A DNA stretch of 64,000 nucleotides from Acidimicrobiales bacterium (lineage in GTDB: Bacteria; Actinomycetota; Acidimicrobiia; Acidimicrobiales; Aldehydirespiratoraceae). Shown piece by piece: positions 8,068 through 16,332 of this stretch. The position numbers were made by a program, and so were the translations under genes. Under the pieces are notes generated by a model. The model was not told where the DNA came from, made no database searches, and worked only from the letters and a program-made list of their open reading frames with translations. The DNA lies in contig JAVJSI010000012.1 in assembly GCA_040219515.1 (NCBI GenBank), forward strand, positions 124,001 to 188,000, written 5' to 3'. Position 1 is the first letter of the stretch. Each line of letters begins with the position of its first letter.

Positions 8068-10323
8068 CTATTGGCGGGAGAGTTCGGTGCGCATGTCGGA
8101 CTCGCGGGATTCGGCGTCCTGGCGGGAGAGCAGTTGGATCTCGACCTGGCGCAGGGTGGCGCCGTAGGGATTGGCATCGGCGTAGGCCCGGCTGACCGGC
8201 GAACCGAGGTCGCGGCCGACCGATGCGCCGACCGACGAGATCGTGCCCATCACCCAGGGGATCTCGCCGCCGCCGACGGGGAGGCCGTCGACCGACAGCT
8301 GGGCGAGAGCGCGACGACCGGCGACGCGGATGAATTCGACACCGAGCCGCGTGGCGCCGGGGGGTAGGCCGACGCTCGAGCGGATCACGGTGTGGTCGTC
8401 GAAGGCGTTGTAGTCGAGCACCAGTTCGCCGCGATCGACGAAGAACGAGATGCCACTGTTCTCGGTGCCGGTCGCGAACAACACCCCGTCGGCGATGCCG
8501 TCGACGGTTGCCGTCATCGACCAGCTCCGTCCGCCGAGCGGCACGCCGGCCTGCATCGGCAGCATCGACATCGGCGGCTTGTAGACGTAGCGCATGTCGG
8601 TCGGGTGGGGCGAGTGTTCGCGGAACCGCGCACCGAAGAGTTCGAGCATGCGGTCGTCGAGCGGGAGAACGCCGTGGGTGTCGGCCTCCTCGAACCAGAG
8701 AGCGACCATCTCGCTGATCTTGTCGGGCATCTCGGCGGCGAGGTCGTGGCACTCCGAGGGATCCGCGTCGACGTGGTAGAGCTCCCAGACGTCGTCGTCG
8801 AACGACGTGCCGGCGACGTGACGGGTGACGGCCTTCCAGCCGTCGTGCCACAGCCCCCGGTGGCCGGCCATCTCGAAGTACTGGATCTCCTTGCGGGTGG
8901 GAGCGTCGGCATCGGTGAACGTGTAGGTCATCGGCACACCGCTGACCGGAATCTGTTCGAGGCCACGGCGTTGCGCGGGCGCCTCGATCCCGAGCAGGTC
9001 ATAGAGGGTCGCGGCGACGTCGTTGACGTGGTGGAACTGCCCGCGCAGTCCGCCGGCGTCGGACACACCGTCGGGATAGTGGACGATCAGCGGCACATGC
9101 ACACCACCTTCGTGGGTGTTCTGCTTGTACCACTTGAACGGGGTGTTGCCGACCTGGGCCCATCCCCACGGGTAGTTGGTGTGCGAGTGGGGGCCACCGA
9201 TCTCGTCGAGGTGGGCGACGGCGTCGTCGGGCGTCTCGAGGATGCCGTTGAAGAACTTCATCTCGTGGAGTACTCCGAACGGGCCGCCCTCCTGTGACGC
9301 GCCGTTGTCCCCCAGCACCATGATGACGGTGTTGTCGAGCTCGCCGAGGTCGCGGAGGTCGTCGACCAGTCGACCGATCTGCACGTCGGTGTGGTCGAGG
9401 AAAGCGGCGAACGCTTCCTGGAGTCGGCAGGCCAGGACCCGCTGGTTGTCGGGAAGGTCGTCCCAGGCGTCGACACCGGGGTTGCGGGGCGCCAGCTCGG
9501 TGTCGGGCGCGGTGACGCCCAGCTCGATCTGGCGTTCGAACCAGCGCTGGCGGACGACGTCCCAACCCTCGTCGTAGCGGCCGCGGTACTTCTCGAGGAA
9601 CGCGGCGGGTGCCTGGTGGGGGGCGTGGGTGGCGCCGAACGCGCAATAGAGGAAGAACGGCTTGTCGGGCCGAATCGACTTGGTGTCGTGGACGAAAGCG
9701 ATCGCGTGGTCGATCATGTCGACGCTGAAGTGGTAGTCGTCGTCGGGCGACGTCGTCGGCGGGTCGATGTGGTGGTTGTCGTAGGTGAGCGACGGGTTGA
9801 ACTGGTCGGTCTCACCGTCGAGGAAACCGTAGAACCGGTCGAAGCCGCGCTGGAGCGGCCATTGGTCGAACGGCCCTGCGGCCGAGCACTGGTCCATCGG
9901 GGCGAGATGCCATTTGCCCACCGCGAGCGTGGCGTAGCCTTCGTCGTGGAGGACCTCGGCGACCGTCGCGGCGTGGTTCGAGATGTGCCCGGTCATGTGG
10001 GGGAAGCCGGTGTCGAAGTTCGACACGGCCCGCATCCCGACGGTGTGGTGGTTGCGCCCGGTGAGCAGGGCGGCCCGCGTCGGTGAGCACAGCGGGGTGA
10101 CGTGGAAGTTGGTGTAGCGGAGACCACCCGCGGCGAGCGCATCGATGTTGGGCGTGTCGATGTCGGACCCGTAGCAGCCGAACTGGGAGAAGCCGAGATC
10201 GTCGAGCAGCACGATCACGACGTTCGGTGCGTCGTCACCGGGGTGGGCCGCAACTGCGAAGTCGGGTGTCGAATCGGCGATCGTCGTCCCGATCGTGCCG
10301 TTCCACTCGCCGTAGTTCCTCAT
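8068..10323 (-). CDS. Arylsulfatase (formylglycine-dependent, type I sulfatase)
   Basis: A 751-residue hydrolase of sulfate esters. The sulfatase signature CSPTRAALLTGRN puts the Cys to be converted to formylglycine at residue 79. Calcium-ligand aspartates sit in VIVLLDDLGFSQFGCYG (Asp41-Asp42), and the second metal pair is in MVLGDNGASQEGG. There is also HLAPMDQ and a C-terminal beta-sandwich domain of about 200 residues. No signal peptide is seen, so it is probably cytoplasmic, like many long actinobacterial sulfatases. No formylglycine-generating enzyme gene is in the window. The TAGGGT box 6 nt from the ATG suggests leaderless expression. The 3' end is limited by the hairpin at 8031-8065. 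Confidence 0.93.
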   Translation of the reverse strand: MRNYGEWNGTIGTTIADSTPDFAVAAHPGDDAPNVVIVLLDDLGFSQFGCYGSDIDTPNIDALAAGGLRYTNFHVTPLCSPTRAALLTGRNHHTVGMRAVSNFDTGFPHMTGHISNHAATVAEVLHDEGYATLAVGKWHLAPMDQCSAAGPFDQWPLQRGFDRFYGFLDGETDQFNPSLTYDNHHIDPPTTSPDDDYHFSVDMIDHAIAFVHDTKSIRPDKPFFLYCAFGATHAPHQAPAAFLEKYRGRYDEGWDVVRQRWFERQIELGVTAPDTELAPRNPGVDAWDDLPDNQRVLACRLQEAFAAFLDHTDVQIGRLVDDLRDLGELDNTVIMVLGDNGASQEGGPFGVLHEMKFFNGILETPDDAVAHLDEIGGPHSHTNYPWGWAQVGNTPFKWYKQNTHEGGVHVPLIVHYPDGVSDAGGLRGQFHHVNDVAATLYDLLGIEAPAQRRGLEQIPVSGVPMTYTFTDADAPTRKEIQYFEMAGHRGLWHDGWKAVTRHVAGTSFDDDVWELYHVDADPSECHDLAAEMPDKISEMVALWFEEADTHGVLPLDDRMLELFGARFREHSPHPTDMRYVYKPPMSMLPMQAGVPLGGRSWSMTATVDGIADGVLFATGTENSGISFFVDRGELVLDYNAFDDHTVIRSSVGLPPGATRLGVEFIRVAGRRALAQLSVDGLPVGGGEIPWVMGTISSVGASVGRDLGSPVSRAYADANPYGATLRQVEIQLLSRQDAESRESDMRTELSRQ

Positions 10324-10329
10324 GCTCGG

Positions 10330-10335
10330 ACCCTA
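10330..10335 (-). promoter_or_regulatory. -10 box TAGGGT of the arylsulfatase gene
   Basis: On the minus strand TAGGGT is followed by 6 nt and the ATG at 10323, with no ribosome-binding site, consistent with a leaderless transcript. Confidence 0.5.
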
Positions 10336-11595
10336 GGATGGCAAAGTATTGTCTGCAAGAGTGACAGAAGATTCCGCGATGATCCGTCCGGCCATTGCCC
10401 GCAGGGGCTCGATGGGCCCGGGGAGCCCCCGCCGCAGCGTCTCGGATTCGAGCAGGCGCAGCGTGCGCAGCAGCGTGATGGCGACGAGCGGTTCGTCGAC
10501 CCCGTGATGGCGGATCGGATCGAGTGCGGCATCGAGGTGGTCCTCGTGGACGAACCGGCGTTGGATCAGTCGTCGACCGTCCAGTTCCGTGACGTCGGCG
10601 GCCAGCGGCGACTCCCACAGGGAGAGGAGAACGGCACCGAGGTGGACGACGATGTCGTTGGCGGTGTTGGGATCGTTGACGCCGGGGGAGAGGGCCCGCA
10701 GGGCGATGTCGACCATCTGGAGCACGCCGAAGCCGACGTCGGACTGCATCGTCCGGGTGTCCCCGAGCGCGAAGTGCTCCCGCATCGCGACGCACCGGTC
10801 CTCGTCATCGGGCGGCGGTGAGATCCACGCAAGAGGTGCGTTTGCCGGGACGAACTCGCCGACCGACGCGGGAAGGTAGATCGTCGAACCCTTCGGCGCG
10901 CTGCGCAACAGCGAACCCGTGTCGATCTGCTGGATCCATCCCATCTGGCGAGCCTCGATGGCGAACGCGTCGGTGGGCGGCGCCAAATCCTCCTTCGTGA
11001 GCGGTACCGGCGTGTCGCCGACCGACTCGGCCGCCGACTCGTTCGAGCGATGGATCAGCTCGATCGTCTCGTTGGACAGTTTGGTGGCGATCGAACCGAC
11101 GCGGAGCTTGTCGGTCAGATGGTCGACCGACCGGACCACGGCGATCAGCGAGACGATTCCGAGGATCACGGCGAGGATCACCGAGAAGTGCGGGGTGAGG
11201 GCGTCGCCCTCGCTGAGGCTCCGGGTCTCGCGCAGGACGAGCAGGCAGTAGACCGTGGTGCCGAGCACGACCCCGATCGACCGTTGCTGCGTGCGATCGC
11301 CGATCCAGTTGCGCACCGTGCGAGGCGAGAACTGGCTGCTGGCCAACTGCACGGCCACCATCGTGAGCGACAACAGCAGGGTGATGGATGCGATGAGACC
11401 GCCGGCGATGGCCGAGAGGATCGCTCGCCCGCTGTCGACCGTGGTCTGCAGCGTCCGCGGGAGGTCCTCGTCGCCGAGGGCGGCGTCGAGTTGCAACATC
11501 ACCTGGGCGAGGGCGACTGCACCGAGGGTGAAGAGGGCGGGGACGAACAGGAGTCGGTGCCGCACCTGGTCGAGCACTTGGCGAAGACGGACCAT
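10333..11595 (-). CDS. DUF2254 family integral membrane protein
   Basis: 420 residues. Four N-terminal hydrophobic segments (about 15-35, 57-80, 105-120 and 140-160) flank the conserved LTMVAVQLASSQFSPRTV and WIGDRTQQ motifs of DUF2254. A large soluble C-terminal domain contains DIALRALSPGVNDPNTA, the most conserved signature of the family. Function is unknown; a channel- or transporter-like role has been proposed for relatives but nothing here proves it. The 3' end overlaps the sulfatase -10 region, and the 5' end has TACGCT 5 nt before the ATG. Confidence 0.88.
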   Translation of the reverse strand: MVRLRQVLDQVRHRLLFVPALFTLGAVALAQVMLQLDAALGDEDLPRTLQTTVDSGRAILSAIAGGLIASITLLLSLTMVAVQLASSQFSPRTVRNWIGDRTQQRSIGVVLGTTVYCLLVLRETRSLSEGDALTPHFSVILAVILGIVSLIAVVRSVDHLTDKLRVGSIATKLSNETIELIHRSNESAAESVGDTPVPLTKEDLAPPTDAFAIEARQMGWIQQIDTGSLLRSAPKGSTIYLPASVGEFVPANAPLAWISPPPDDEDRCVAMREHFALGDTRTMQSDVGFGVLQMVDIALRALSPGVNDPNTANDIVVHLGAVLLSLWESPLAADVTELDGRRLIQRRFVHEDHLDAALDPIRHHGVDEPLVAITLLRTLRLLESETLRRGLPGPIEPLRAMAGRIIAESSVTLADNTLPS

Positions 11596-11600
11596 GCCGC

Positions 11601-11606
11601 AGCGTA
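11601..11606 (-). promoter_or_regulatory. -10 box TACGCT of the DUF2254 gene
   Basis: On the minus strand TACGCT precedes the ATG at 11595 by 5 nt, consistent with a leaderless mRNA. Confidence 0.5.
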
Positions 11607-11654
11607 GGCCGGACTCGGGTGGCGAGCCGCAAGGGTGGCGGGCATGCTGGGGCG

Positions 11655-12695
11655 ATGAAGCTCTCGATGACCCTCAACTACTCCGGCGACCCACGGGCCG
11701 CGGCGGAAGAAGCCGCGCAGCTCGAACGGGCCGGCGTCGACGTCGGCTGGGTCGCCGAGCTCTACAGCTTCGATGCCGTGTCGATCCTGGGCTATCTGGC
11801 GGCGAAGACCGAGACGATGGAACTCGGCTCGGCCATTCTCCCGATCTACTCGCGCACCCCCACGCTGACGGCGATGACGGCGGCCGGTCTCGATGCGGTG
11901 TCTGACGGGCGCTTCATCCTCGGCATCGGCGCGTCGGGCCCGCAGGTCATCGAGGGCTGGCATGGCGTGCCCTACGACAAGCCGATCGGTCGTCAACGCG
12001 AGCTCATCGAGATCTGTCGCAAGGTGTGGCGCCGCGAAGTAGTGGTCCACGACGGGCCGAGCTATCAGCTTCCCCTCCCCGAGGATCAGGGCACCGGTCT
12101 CGGCAAGCCGCTCAAGCTGATCAACCATCCCAAGCGGGCCGACATCCCCATCTACATCGCGTCGCTCGGCCCGAAGAACGTGGAAGTCACCGCCGAGATC
12201 GCCGACGGCTGGATCCCCGTGTTCTTCCATCCCGACAAGGCCGAGTCCGTGTGGGGCGACGATCTGGCCAAGGGGCTGGCCAAGCGCGACCCGTCGTTGC
12301 CGCCGCTCAACATCGTGGCCGGCGGCACTGTCGCCATCGTCGACGACGAGGTGAAGGCCCGGGAGATCCGCGATGGCGGTCGCTTCATGACCGCGCTCTA
12401 TGTCGGTGGCATGGGGTCCAAGGACAAGAATTTCTACAACAACATCTTCCAGAAGTACGGCTACGAGGAAGAGGCCGAGAAGATCCAGGATCTCTACCTC
12501 GCCGGCCGCAAGGAAGAGGCCATGGCCGCGGTGCCGCAGGACTTCCTCGACGCCACCGCCATGGTCGGGTCCGAGAGCCAGGTCCGCGAGCGCATCGAGG
12601 CCTACCAGGCCGCCGGCGTCACCCACCTCCAGGTCACCCCCGCCGGCGGTGATCGCCTCGGCCTCATCGAGAAGATCAAGACCTGGATCAGCTAG
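11655..12695 (+). CDS. LLM-class F420-dependent oxidoreductase
   Basis: A 346-residue luciferase-like TIM-barrel protein. It begins MKLSMTLNYSG and contains GVDVGWVAELYSFDAVS, GSAILPIYSRTPTLTAMTA, LDAVSDGRFILGIGASGPQ and the C-terminal GESQVRERIEAYQAAGVTH-like segment (here GSESQVRERIEAYQAAG) seen in F420-dependent members. It probably reduces or oxidises an organic substrate with F420 as hydride carrier; the substrate is unknown. The start is ATG 11655, since upstream in-frame codons lack coding character. Its stop lies inside the 3' end of the convergent SRPBCC gene, next to a palindromic element. Confidence 0.9.
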   Translation: MKLSMTLNYSGDPRAAAEEAAQLERAGVDVGWVAELYSFDAVSILGYLAAKTETMELGSAILPIYSRTPTLTAMTAAGLDAVSDGRFILGIGASGPQVIEGWHGVPYDKPIGRQRELIEICRKVWRREVVVHDGPSYQLPLPEDQGTGLGKPLKLINHPKRADIPIYIASLGPKNVEVTAEIADGWIPVFFHPDKAESVWGDDLAKGLAKRDPSLPPLNIVAGGTVAIVDDEVKAREIRDGGRFMTALYVGGMGSKDKNFYNNIFQKYGYEEEAEKIQDLYLAGRKEEAMAAVPQDFLDATAMVGSESQVRERIEAYQAAGVTHLQVTPAGGDRLGLIEKIKTWIS

Positions 12696-13197
12696 GTGGG
12701 ACGCTGGGGTCAGACCCCCGTCCCAACTTGCGTCCGAGGTTGTCGAGAGCGGCGCCGAGGTTCTTCGCCATGGGACCTACGGCGCGCTTCAGAAGGAATG
12801 ACAGCGGAAACTTCGCGTCGATCCCCATCTTGTAGGTGACCGAGCTGGAGCCGTCGCCCAGATCCTCGATGGTGACCAGTTCGCTCATCGAGTCGAGGCC
12901 GGGGAGCGTGGTCCGGAGCACGACGAAGCCCCAGCGTTCGCCTGGTTCCCAGACGTTGAACTCCTCGTCGATCGACACTCGCTTGTTCAGGAACACTCGC
13001 CGGTTCGACCCGACGCCCTCGGGCGTTTCGCCATAGCGCTCGACCTCGCTGATTGCATCGAACCACTCCGGCCAGGACTCGTGGTCGGCGAGTGCCTCGA
13101 AGACCCGGTCGGGTCGTGCGGGGAGCACACGGCTGGCACTGGTCTGGAACGGGGCCGAATGGATCCACTCGGGTGGCTGTGGACTGAGCTTGGGCAT
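12688..13197 (-). CDS. SRPBCC (START/Bet v1-like) family protein
   Basis: About 169 residues from ATG 13197 (MPKLSPQPPEW). SASRVLPARPDRVFEALADHESWPEWFDAI is the classic first strand and helix of polyketide-cyclase/START-like lipid-binding domains, and YKMGIDAKFPLSFLLKRAVG forms the C-terminal helix. Such proteins bind hydrophobic ligands in the cytoplasm; no specific role is visible. The last eleven codons are supplied by the palindromic repeat at 12696-12727, so the natural C-terminus was probably altered by repeat insertion. It is convergent with the F420 oxidoreductase gene, overlapping it by 8 bp. Confidence 0.82.
   Translation of the reverse strand: MPKLSPQPPEWIHSAPFQTSASRVLPARPDRVFEALADHESWPEWFDAISEVERYGETPEGVGSNRRVFLNKRVSIDEEFNVWEPGERWGFVVLRTTLPGLDSMSELVTIEDLGDGSSSVTYKMGIDAKFPLSFLLKRAVGPMAKNLGAALDNLGRKLGRGSDPSVPPS
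12696..12727. terminator. Palindromic repeat, GGGGTC-A-GACCCC core (copy 1)
   Basis: Inner arms GGGGTC/GACCCC surround A12712. Outer arms GGGAC (12698-12702) and GTCCC (12720-12724) pair across a small asymmetric loop. It sits at the junction of two convergent genes, so it can stop transcription from both sides. It also encodes the C-terminus of the SRPBCC protein. Confidence 0.65.
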
Positions 13198-13288
13198 GGC
13201 GCACTGTCGCACGCGGCCTACGGTCGGGTCCATGCACGAGTTCAGCGACCGCCAGCGGACCACCGCGATCGGCGGGGTCGGACAGAAG

Positions 13289-13320
13289 GTGGGACGGGGG
13301 TCTGACCCCGGTGTCCCAAC
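13289..13320. terminator. Palindromic repeat, GGGGTC-T-GACCCC core (copy 2)
   Basis: Inner arms GGGGTC (13297-13302) and GACCCC (13304-13309), with outer arms GGGAC and GTCCC. It is inverted relative to copy 1, about 590 bp away, so the two bracket the SRPBCC gene. It lies immediately downstream of the superoxide dismutase stop codon, where a terminator is expected. Confidence 0.65.
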
Positions 13321-13905
13321 TCAGGACTGGTAGTTGGTGGCGACGAAGTCCCAGTTGAGGAGGTGCTCGATGAACGCGTCGACATAGGCCGGGCGGGCGT
13401 TCTGGTAGTCGAGGTAGTAGGCGTGTTCCCACACATCGATCGTGAGCAGGGCCGTCTGGCCGTGGGCCAGAGGGGTGTCGGCATCGTCGGTCTTCACGAT
13501 GGCGAGACCGTCGCCCTCGCGCACCAGCCAGGTCCAGCCGGAGCCGAAGTTGCCGGTCGCGTCGGTCTTGAACTGCTCCTTGAAGTCATCGACCGATCCG
13601 AAGCTCGACTCGATCGCGGCCGCGAGTTCACCGCTCGGGTCGCCGCCACCGTCGGGCGACATGCAGTTCCAGTAGAACGTGTGGTTCCAGACCTGGGCCG
13701 CGTTGTTGAAGAGTCCGCCCGGCTCGGCGGTGCGGATGATGTCCTCGAGCGGCGTGTCGGCCTTGTCGGTGCCCTCGATCGCGTCGTTGAGCTTGTCCAC
13801 GTAGCCGGCATGGTGCTTGCCGTAGTGGAACGAGATCGTGCGTTCGCTGATGTGGGGGTCGAGTGCATTCTCGGCGTAGGGCAGCGGGGGGAGTTCGATG
13901 GCCAT
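13321..13905 (-). CDS. sodB: Iron superoxide dismutase
   Basis: 194 residues; converts superoxide to hydrogen peroxide and oxygen in the cytoplasm. Metal ligands and signatures: HYGKHHAGYVDKLN, FNNAAQVWNHTFYWNCM, GSGWTWLV and DVWEHAYYLDYQN. The Gln in AAQVWNH is the position that marks Fe-type enzymes. Start set at ATG 13905 (MAIELPPLPY), which has a strong AAGGAG site 7 nt upstream; an in-frame extension upstream lacks family similarity. A DtxR/IdeR-like sequence lies 29-46 bp upstream, so iron-dependent regulation is plausible. A palindrome just after the stop probably terminates the message. Confidence 0.94.
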   Translation of the reverse strand: MAIELPPLPYAENALDPHISERTISFHYGKHHAGYVDKLNDAIEGTDKADTPLEDIIRTAEPGGLFNNAAQVWNHTFYWNCMSPDGGGDPSGELAAAIESSFGSVDDFKEQFKTDATGNFGSGWTWLVREGDGLAIVKTDDADTPLAHGQTALLTIDVWEHAYYLDYQNARPAYVDAFIEHLLNWDFVATNYQS

Positions 13906-13933
13906 GACAGGCTCCTTGGAGGGGGGAATTTCC

Positions 13934-13951
13934 TCAGGATAGCCTGTCGTA
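13934..13951. promoter_or_regulatory. Candidate DtxR/IdeR-type iron box upstream of sodB
   Basis: TCAGGATAGCCTGTCGTA matches the DtxR-family consensus TTAGGTTAGSCTAACCTAA at about 13 of 18 aligned positions, with the central AGG-TAGCCT well kept. It overlaps a possible minus-strand TATCCT -10, where a bound repressor would block transcription. The consensus is recalled and the match was counted by eye. Confidence 0.35.
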
Positions 13952-13984
13952 TTTCCCATGCCGAGTCGGCGACGAGAAAGTGCG

Positions 13985-14890
13985 TCAGGCCGCCCGCTGC
14001 CACGGGGCCAACACCTCGGTCAGTGCCGACGGAGTGAGGTCGAGCGGCGCCCGTACGACGATCATGGCCCGGGTGTCGACGTCGCCGACCCACAGATTGG
14101 TCGTGTCGTCGGTGGCCAGCAGCCAGAGCCGCAACCCCACATCGGGGGCGTACTGCGAGAGCGCGGTGCCGGTGTCCCAGCGAGCGCGAGCCGCGGCGAG
14201 GTAGTCGTCCCCGGCCGGGCTCCCGCTCGAGGCGATGAGCCAGAGCTCGCCCGCCGCCGTGCCGTCGGCGAGGATCAGGGTTCGGACCGCGAACGGCTGT
14301 GTGGTCTCGATCAGTTCGATGTCGACCGCACCGCCGAAGGTGGCCAGCTGGGGTGGGTCCAGGGAAGCGAGCGTGAACTGCCCGGGGAACGCGGTGAGGA
14401 GTTCGTCGACCCGTCCGATGTCGGTCGTGAAGTCGAGCGACGGATCGAGGAGGCCACCCCCCACGAGGTCGAGCGGCGGCGGGCTCTCCCACGGCGAGAG
14501 GCCCTGGCCGACCTCACGGGGCGCGCCAGGGACGAACCCGCTGGCCGGCCGGGCACCGCCGGCAACCGAGGGGGCGGGCTCGGATGTGGTCGGTCGCGGT
14601 GCCACGGTGGTGGTCGACGCCGGTGGCGGGAGTGGGTTCGCGTGGGGAGCCGGATCGGATCGGTTGAGGGCGAAGCCGATCGCGGCAACCAGCGCGAGGA
14701 TCACGACGGCACCGACCGCCACTTGGCGGACTTCCTCGTGGGCGAAGAACTCGGCGCGCGATCGTTTCGGTGCGGGTGGTGGCGCGATGACCGCGTCGAA
14801 GGTCGACTTGCCGCAGATCGAACAGACCGAGGTCTGCACGATGGCCCGGCAATGGGGACAGATCTGGAGCGCCGCGGAACTCACAACCAT
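13985..14890 (-). CDS. Zinc-ribbon single-pass membrane protein
   Basis: 301 residues of unknown function. The N-terminus has a CPHC...CSIC zinc ribbon (Cys11, Cys14, Cys23 and Cys26). A basic stretch and one transmembrane helix (VAVGAVVILALVAAIGFAL, about 58-76) follow, then a Pro/Thr-rich linker and an extracytoplasmic domain of about 200 residues. The topology is a cytoplasmic metal-binding head with an external sensor-like domain. The exported domain (PGQFTLASLDPPQLATFGG, VDTRAMIVVRAP) matches no family I recognise. It lies between sodB and the glutamine-synthetase-like gene, all on the minus strand. Confidence 0.75.
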   Translation of the reverse strand: MVVSSAALQICPHCRAIVQTSVCSICGKSTFDAVIAPPPAPKRSRAEFFAHEEVRQVAVGAVVILALVAAIGFALNRSDPAPHANPLPPPASTTTVAPRPTTSEPAPSVAGGARPASGFVPGAPREVGQGLSPWESPPPLDLVGGGLLDPSLDFTTDIGRVDELLTAFPGQFTLASLDPPQLATFGGAVDIELIETTQPFAVRTLILADGTAAGELWLIASSGSPAGDDYLAAARARWDTGTALSQYAPDVGLRLWLLATDDTTNLWVGDVDTRAMIVVRAPLDLTPSALTEVLAPWQRAA

Positions 14891-14946
14891 CCGATCGGCG
14901 CGATCTCAGTCGAGTGTGAGGAAGTCGTGTCCCTCGGATGCGTGCG

Positions 14947-16332
14947 TCAGATGCGTTCGAAGTAGCGCCGCATCTCCCAATCGGTGACGGCGGCGTCGGC
15001 TGCGGCGATCTCCTGGGCGAAATGATGGCCGTAGTGCGCCACCACCTCGTCGCCGAGCAGCCGGCGGGCATCGGCGCTGTTGACGAAACGGTCGTGGGCG
15101 GCATGCAGGGTCGACGGCACGGTGGGCGCGATCGCGTCGCGGTACGCATCGCCGGCGAGCTCGGCCGGCGGCTCGATCTGATTGCGGATGCCGTCGAGTC
15201 CGCTGGCGATCGCGGCCGCATACGCGAGGTAGGGGTTCACGTCGGCCCCGGGGATGCGATTCTCGATGCGCAGCCCGTTGCCCGTGCCGACGATGCGGAA
15301 GCCGGCCGTGCGATTGTCGGTCGACCACGCGATGCGGGTCGGCGCCCAGGACTGGGCCTGATAGCGCTTGTAGCTGTTGACCGTGGGTGCGTAGCAGACC
15401 ATCAGGTCGGCGGCGTGACGCATCCAGCCACCCAGGAACCAGCGGAACAGGTCGGAGTGGGGGTCCCCGACGAAGGCATTGCGGCGCTCGTCGTCGTCAT
15501 TGGTTTCGCCAGCACTGACTTCATCAGCGCCGCTCTCCCACAGCGACAGGTGGATGTGGCACGAGCTCCCCGGCTGGGCTGCGTCGGGTTTGGCCATGAA
15601 CGTCACGCTCACGCCCTGGGCATCAGCGAGCTCCTTCATCGCCTGCTTCATCACGACATGACGGTCGGCCATCGTGAGGGCATCGGCGTAGCGCACGTTG
15701 AGTTCGTGCTGTCCGATCGCTGCCTCGCCCTTGGAGTTCTCGACCGGGATCTCGCTGTCGCGTAGCGCCCGCCGGGCCGCTCCCACATAGTCCTCGACCC
15801 GTGACGCCTGCAGCAGGTGGTAGTCCTCGACATACCAGCCCGCCGCCTCGAGGTCCCGATAGCCCTTGCCGTGCGCGTCGCGATAGCTGTCGCGGAAGAT
15901 GAAGAACTCGAGCTCGGACGCGGCTGCCGCGGTGAACCCGGCGTCGCTCAGCTCGGCGAGCTGGCGGCGAAGAATCGAACGGGGTGCGACGGCGACGGGT
16001 TCGTGGGTGGTGGTGTCGACGACATCGCAGAGAACGAACGCGGTGCCTGTCGTCCAGCCGGCCCGCCGCAGCGTCGTGAGGTCGGGCACGAGATGGAAGT
16101 CGCCGTAGCCGCGCTCCCAGTTGCTGTAGGCGAAGCCCTCGACCGGTTCCATCTCCATGTCGACGGTCAGCAGGTAGTCGCAGGCGTGGGTCCCGTCGTC
16201 GACGCCGCTGTCGAGGAAGAAGTCGGCATCGAAGCGCTTTCCCAGCGTGCGGCCGTAGTGGTCGGTGAAGCCGACGACCACCGAGTCGATGGCGCCGTCG
16301 TGCACCTCCTGACGGAGTTCATCGAGCTGCAT
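14947..16332 (-). CDS. Glutamine-synthetase family ligase (GlnA3/GlnA4-like)
   Basis: A 461-residue GS-fold enzyme: ATP-dependent ligation of an amine to glutamate-type carboxylates. Catalytic-domain signatures are ASELEFFIF, GQHELNVRYADAL, QPGSSCHIHLSLW (the family HVHQS-type motif), RIVGTGNGLRIENRIPGADVNPYLAY and a C-terminal YGHHFAQEI. It lacks the length and adenylylation features of nitrogen-assimilating GlnA and looks like the gamma-glutamyl-polyamine or gamma-glutamyl-ethanolamide branch. It overlaps the iron alcohol dehydrogenase gene by 14 bp; an alcohol/aldehyde plus amine-ligation pathway such as amino-alcohol use is an inference. A 15-bp palindrome covers its ribosome-binding region. 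Confidence 0.88.
   Translation of the reverse strand: MQLDELRQEVHDGAIDSVVVGFTDHYGRTLGKRFDADFFLDSGVDDGTHACDYLLTVDMEMEPVEGFAYSNWERGYGDFHLVPDLTTLRRAGWTTGTAFVLCDVVDTTTHEPVAVAPRSILRRQLAELSDAGFTAAAASELEFFIFRDSYRDAHGKGYRDLEAAGWYVEDYHLLQASRVEDYVGAARRALRDSEIPVENSKGEAAIGQHELNVRYADALTMADRHVVMKQAMKELADAQGVSVTFMAKPDAAQPGSSCHIHLSLWESGADEVSAGETNDDDERRNAFVGDPHSDLFRWFLGGWMRHAADLMVCYAPTVNSYKRYQAQSWAPTRIAWSTDNRTAGFRIVGTGNGLRIENRIPGADVNPYLAYAAAIASGLDGIRNQIEPPAELAGDAYRDAIAPTVPSTLHAAHDRFVNSADARRLLGDEVVAHYGHHFAQEIAAADAAVTDWEMRRYFERI

Noticed and set aside
9391-10086. Antisense frame inside the arylsulfatase gene
   Set aside because: Low-complexity Val/Glu/Gly composition from reverse-complemented codons; the sulfatase is intact through its whole length.
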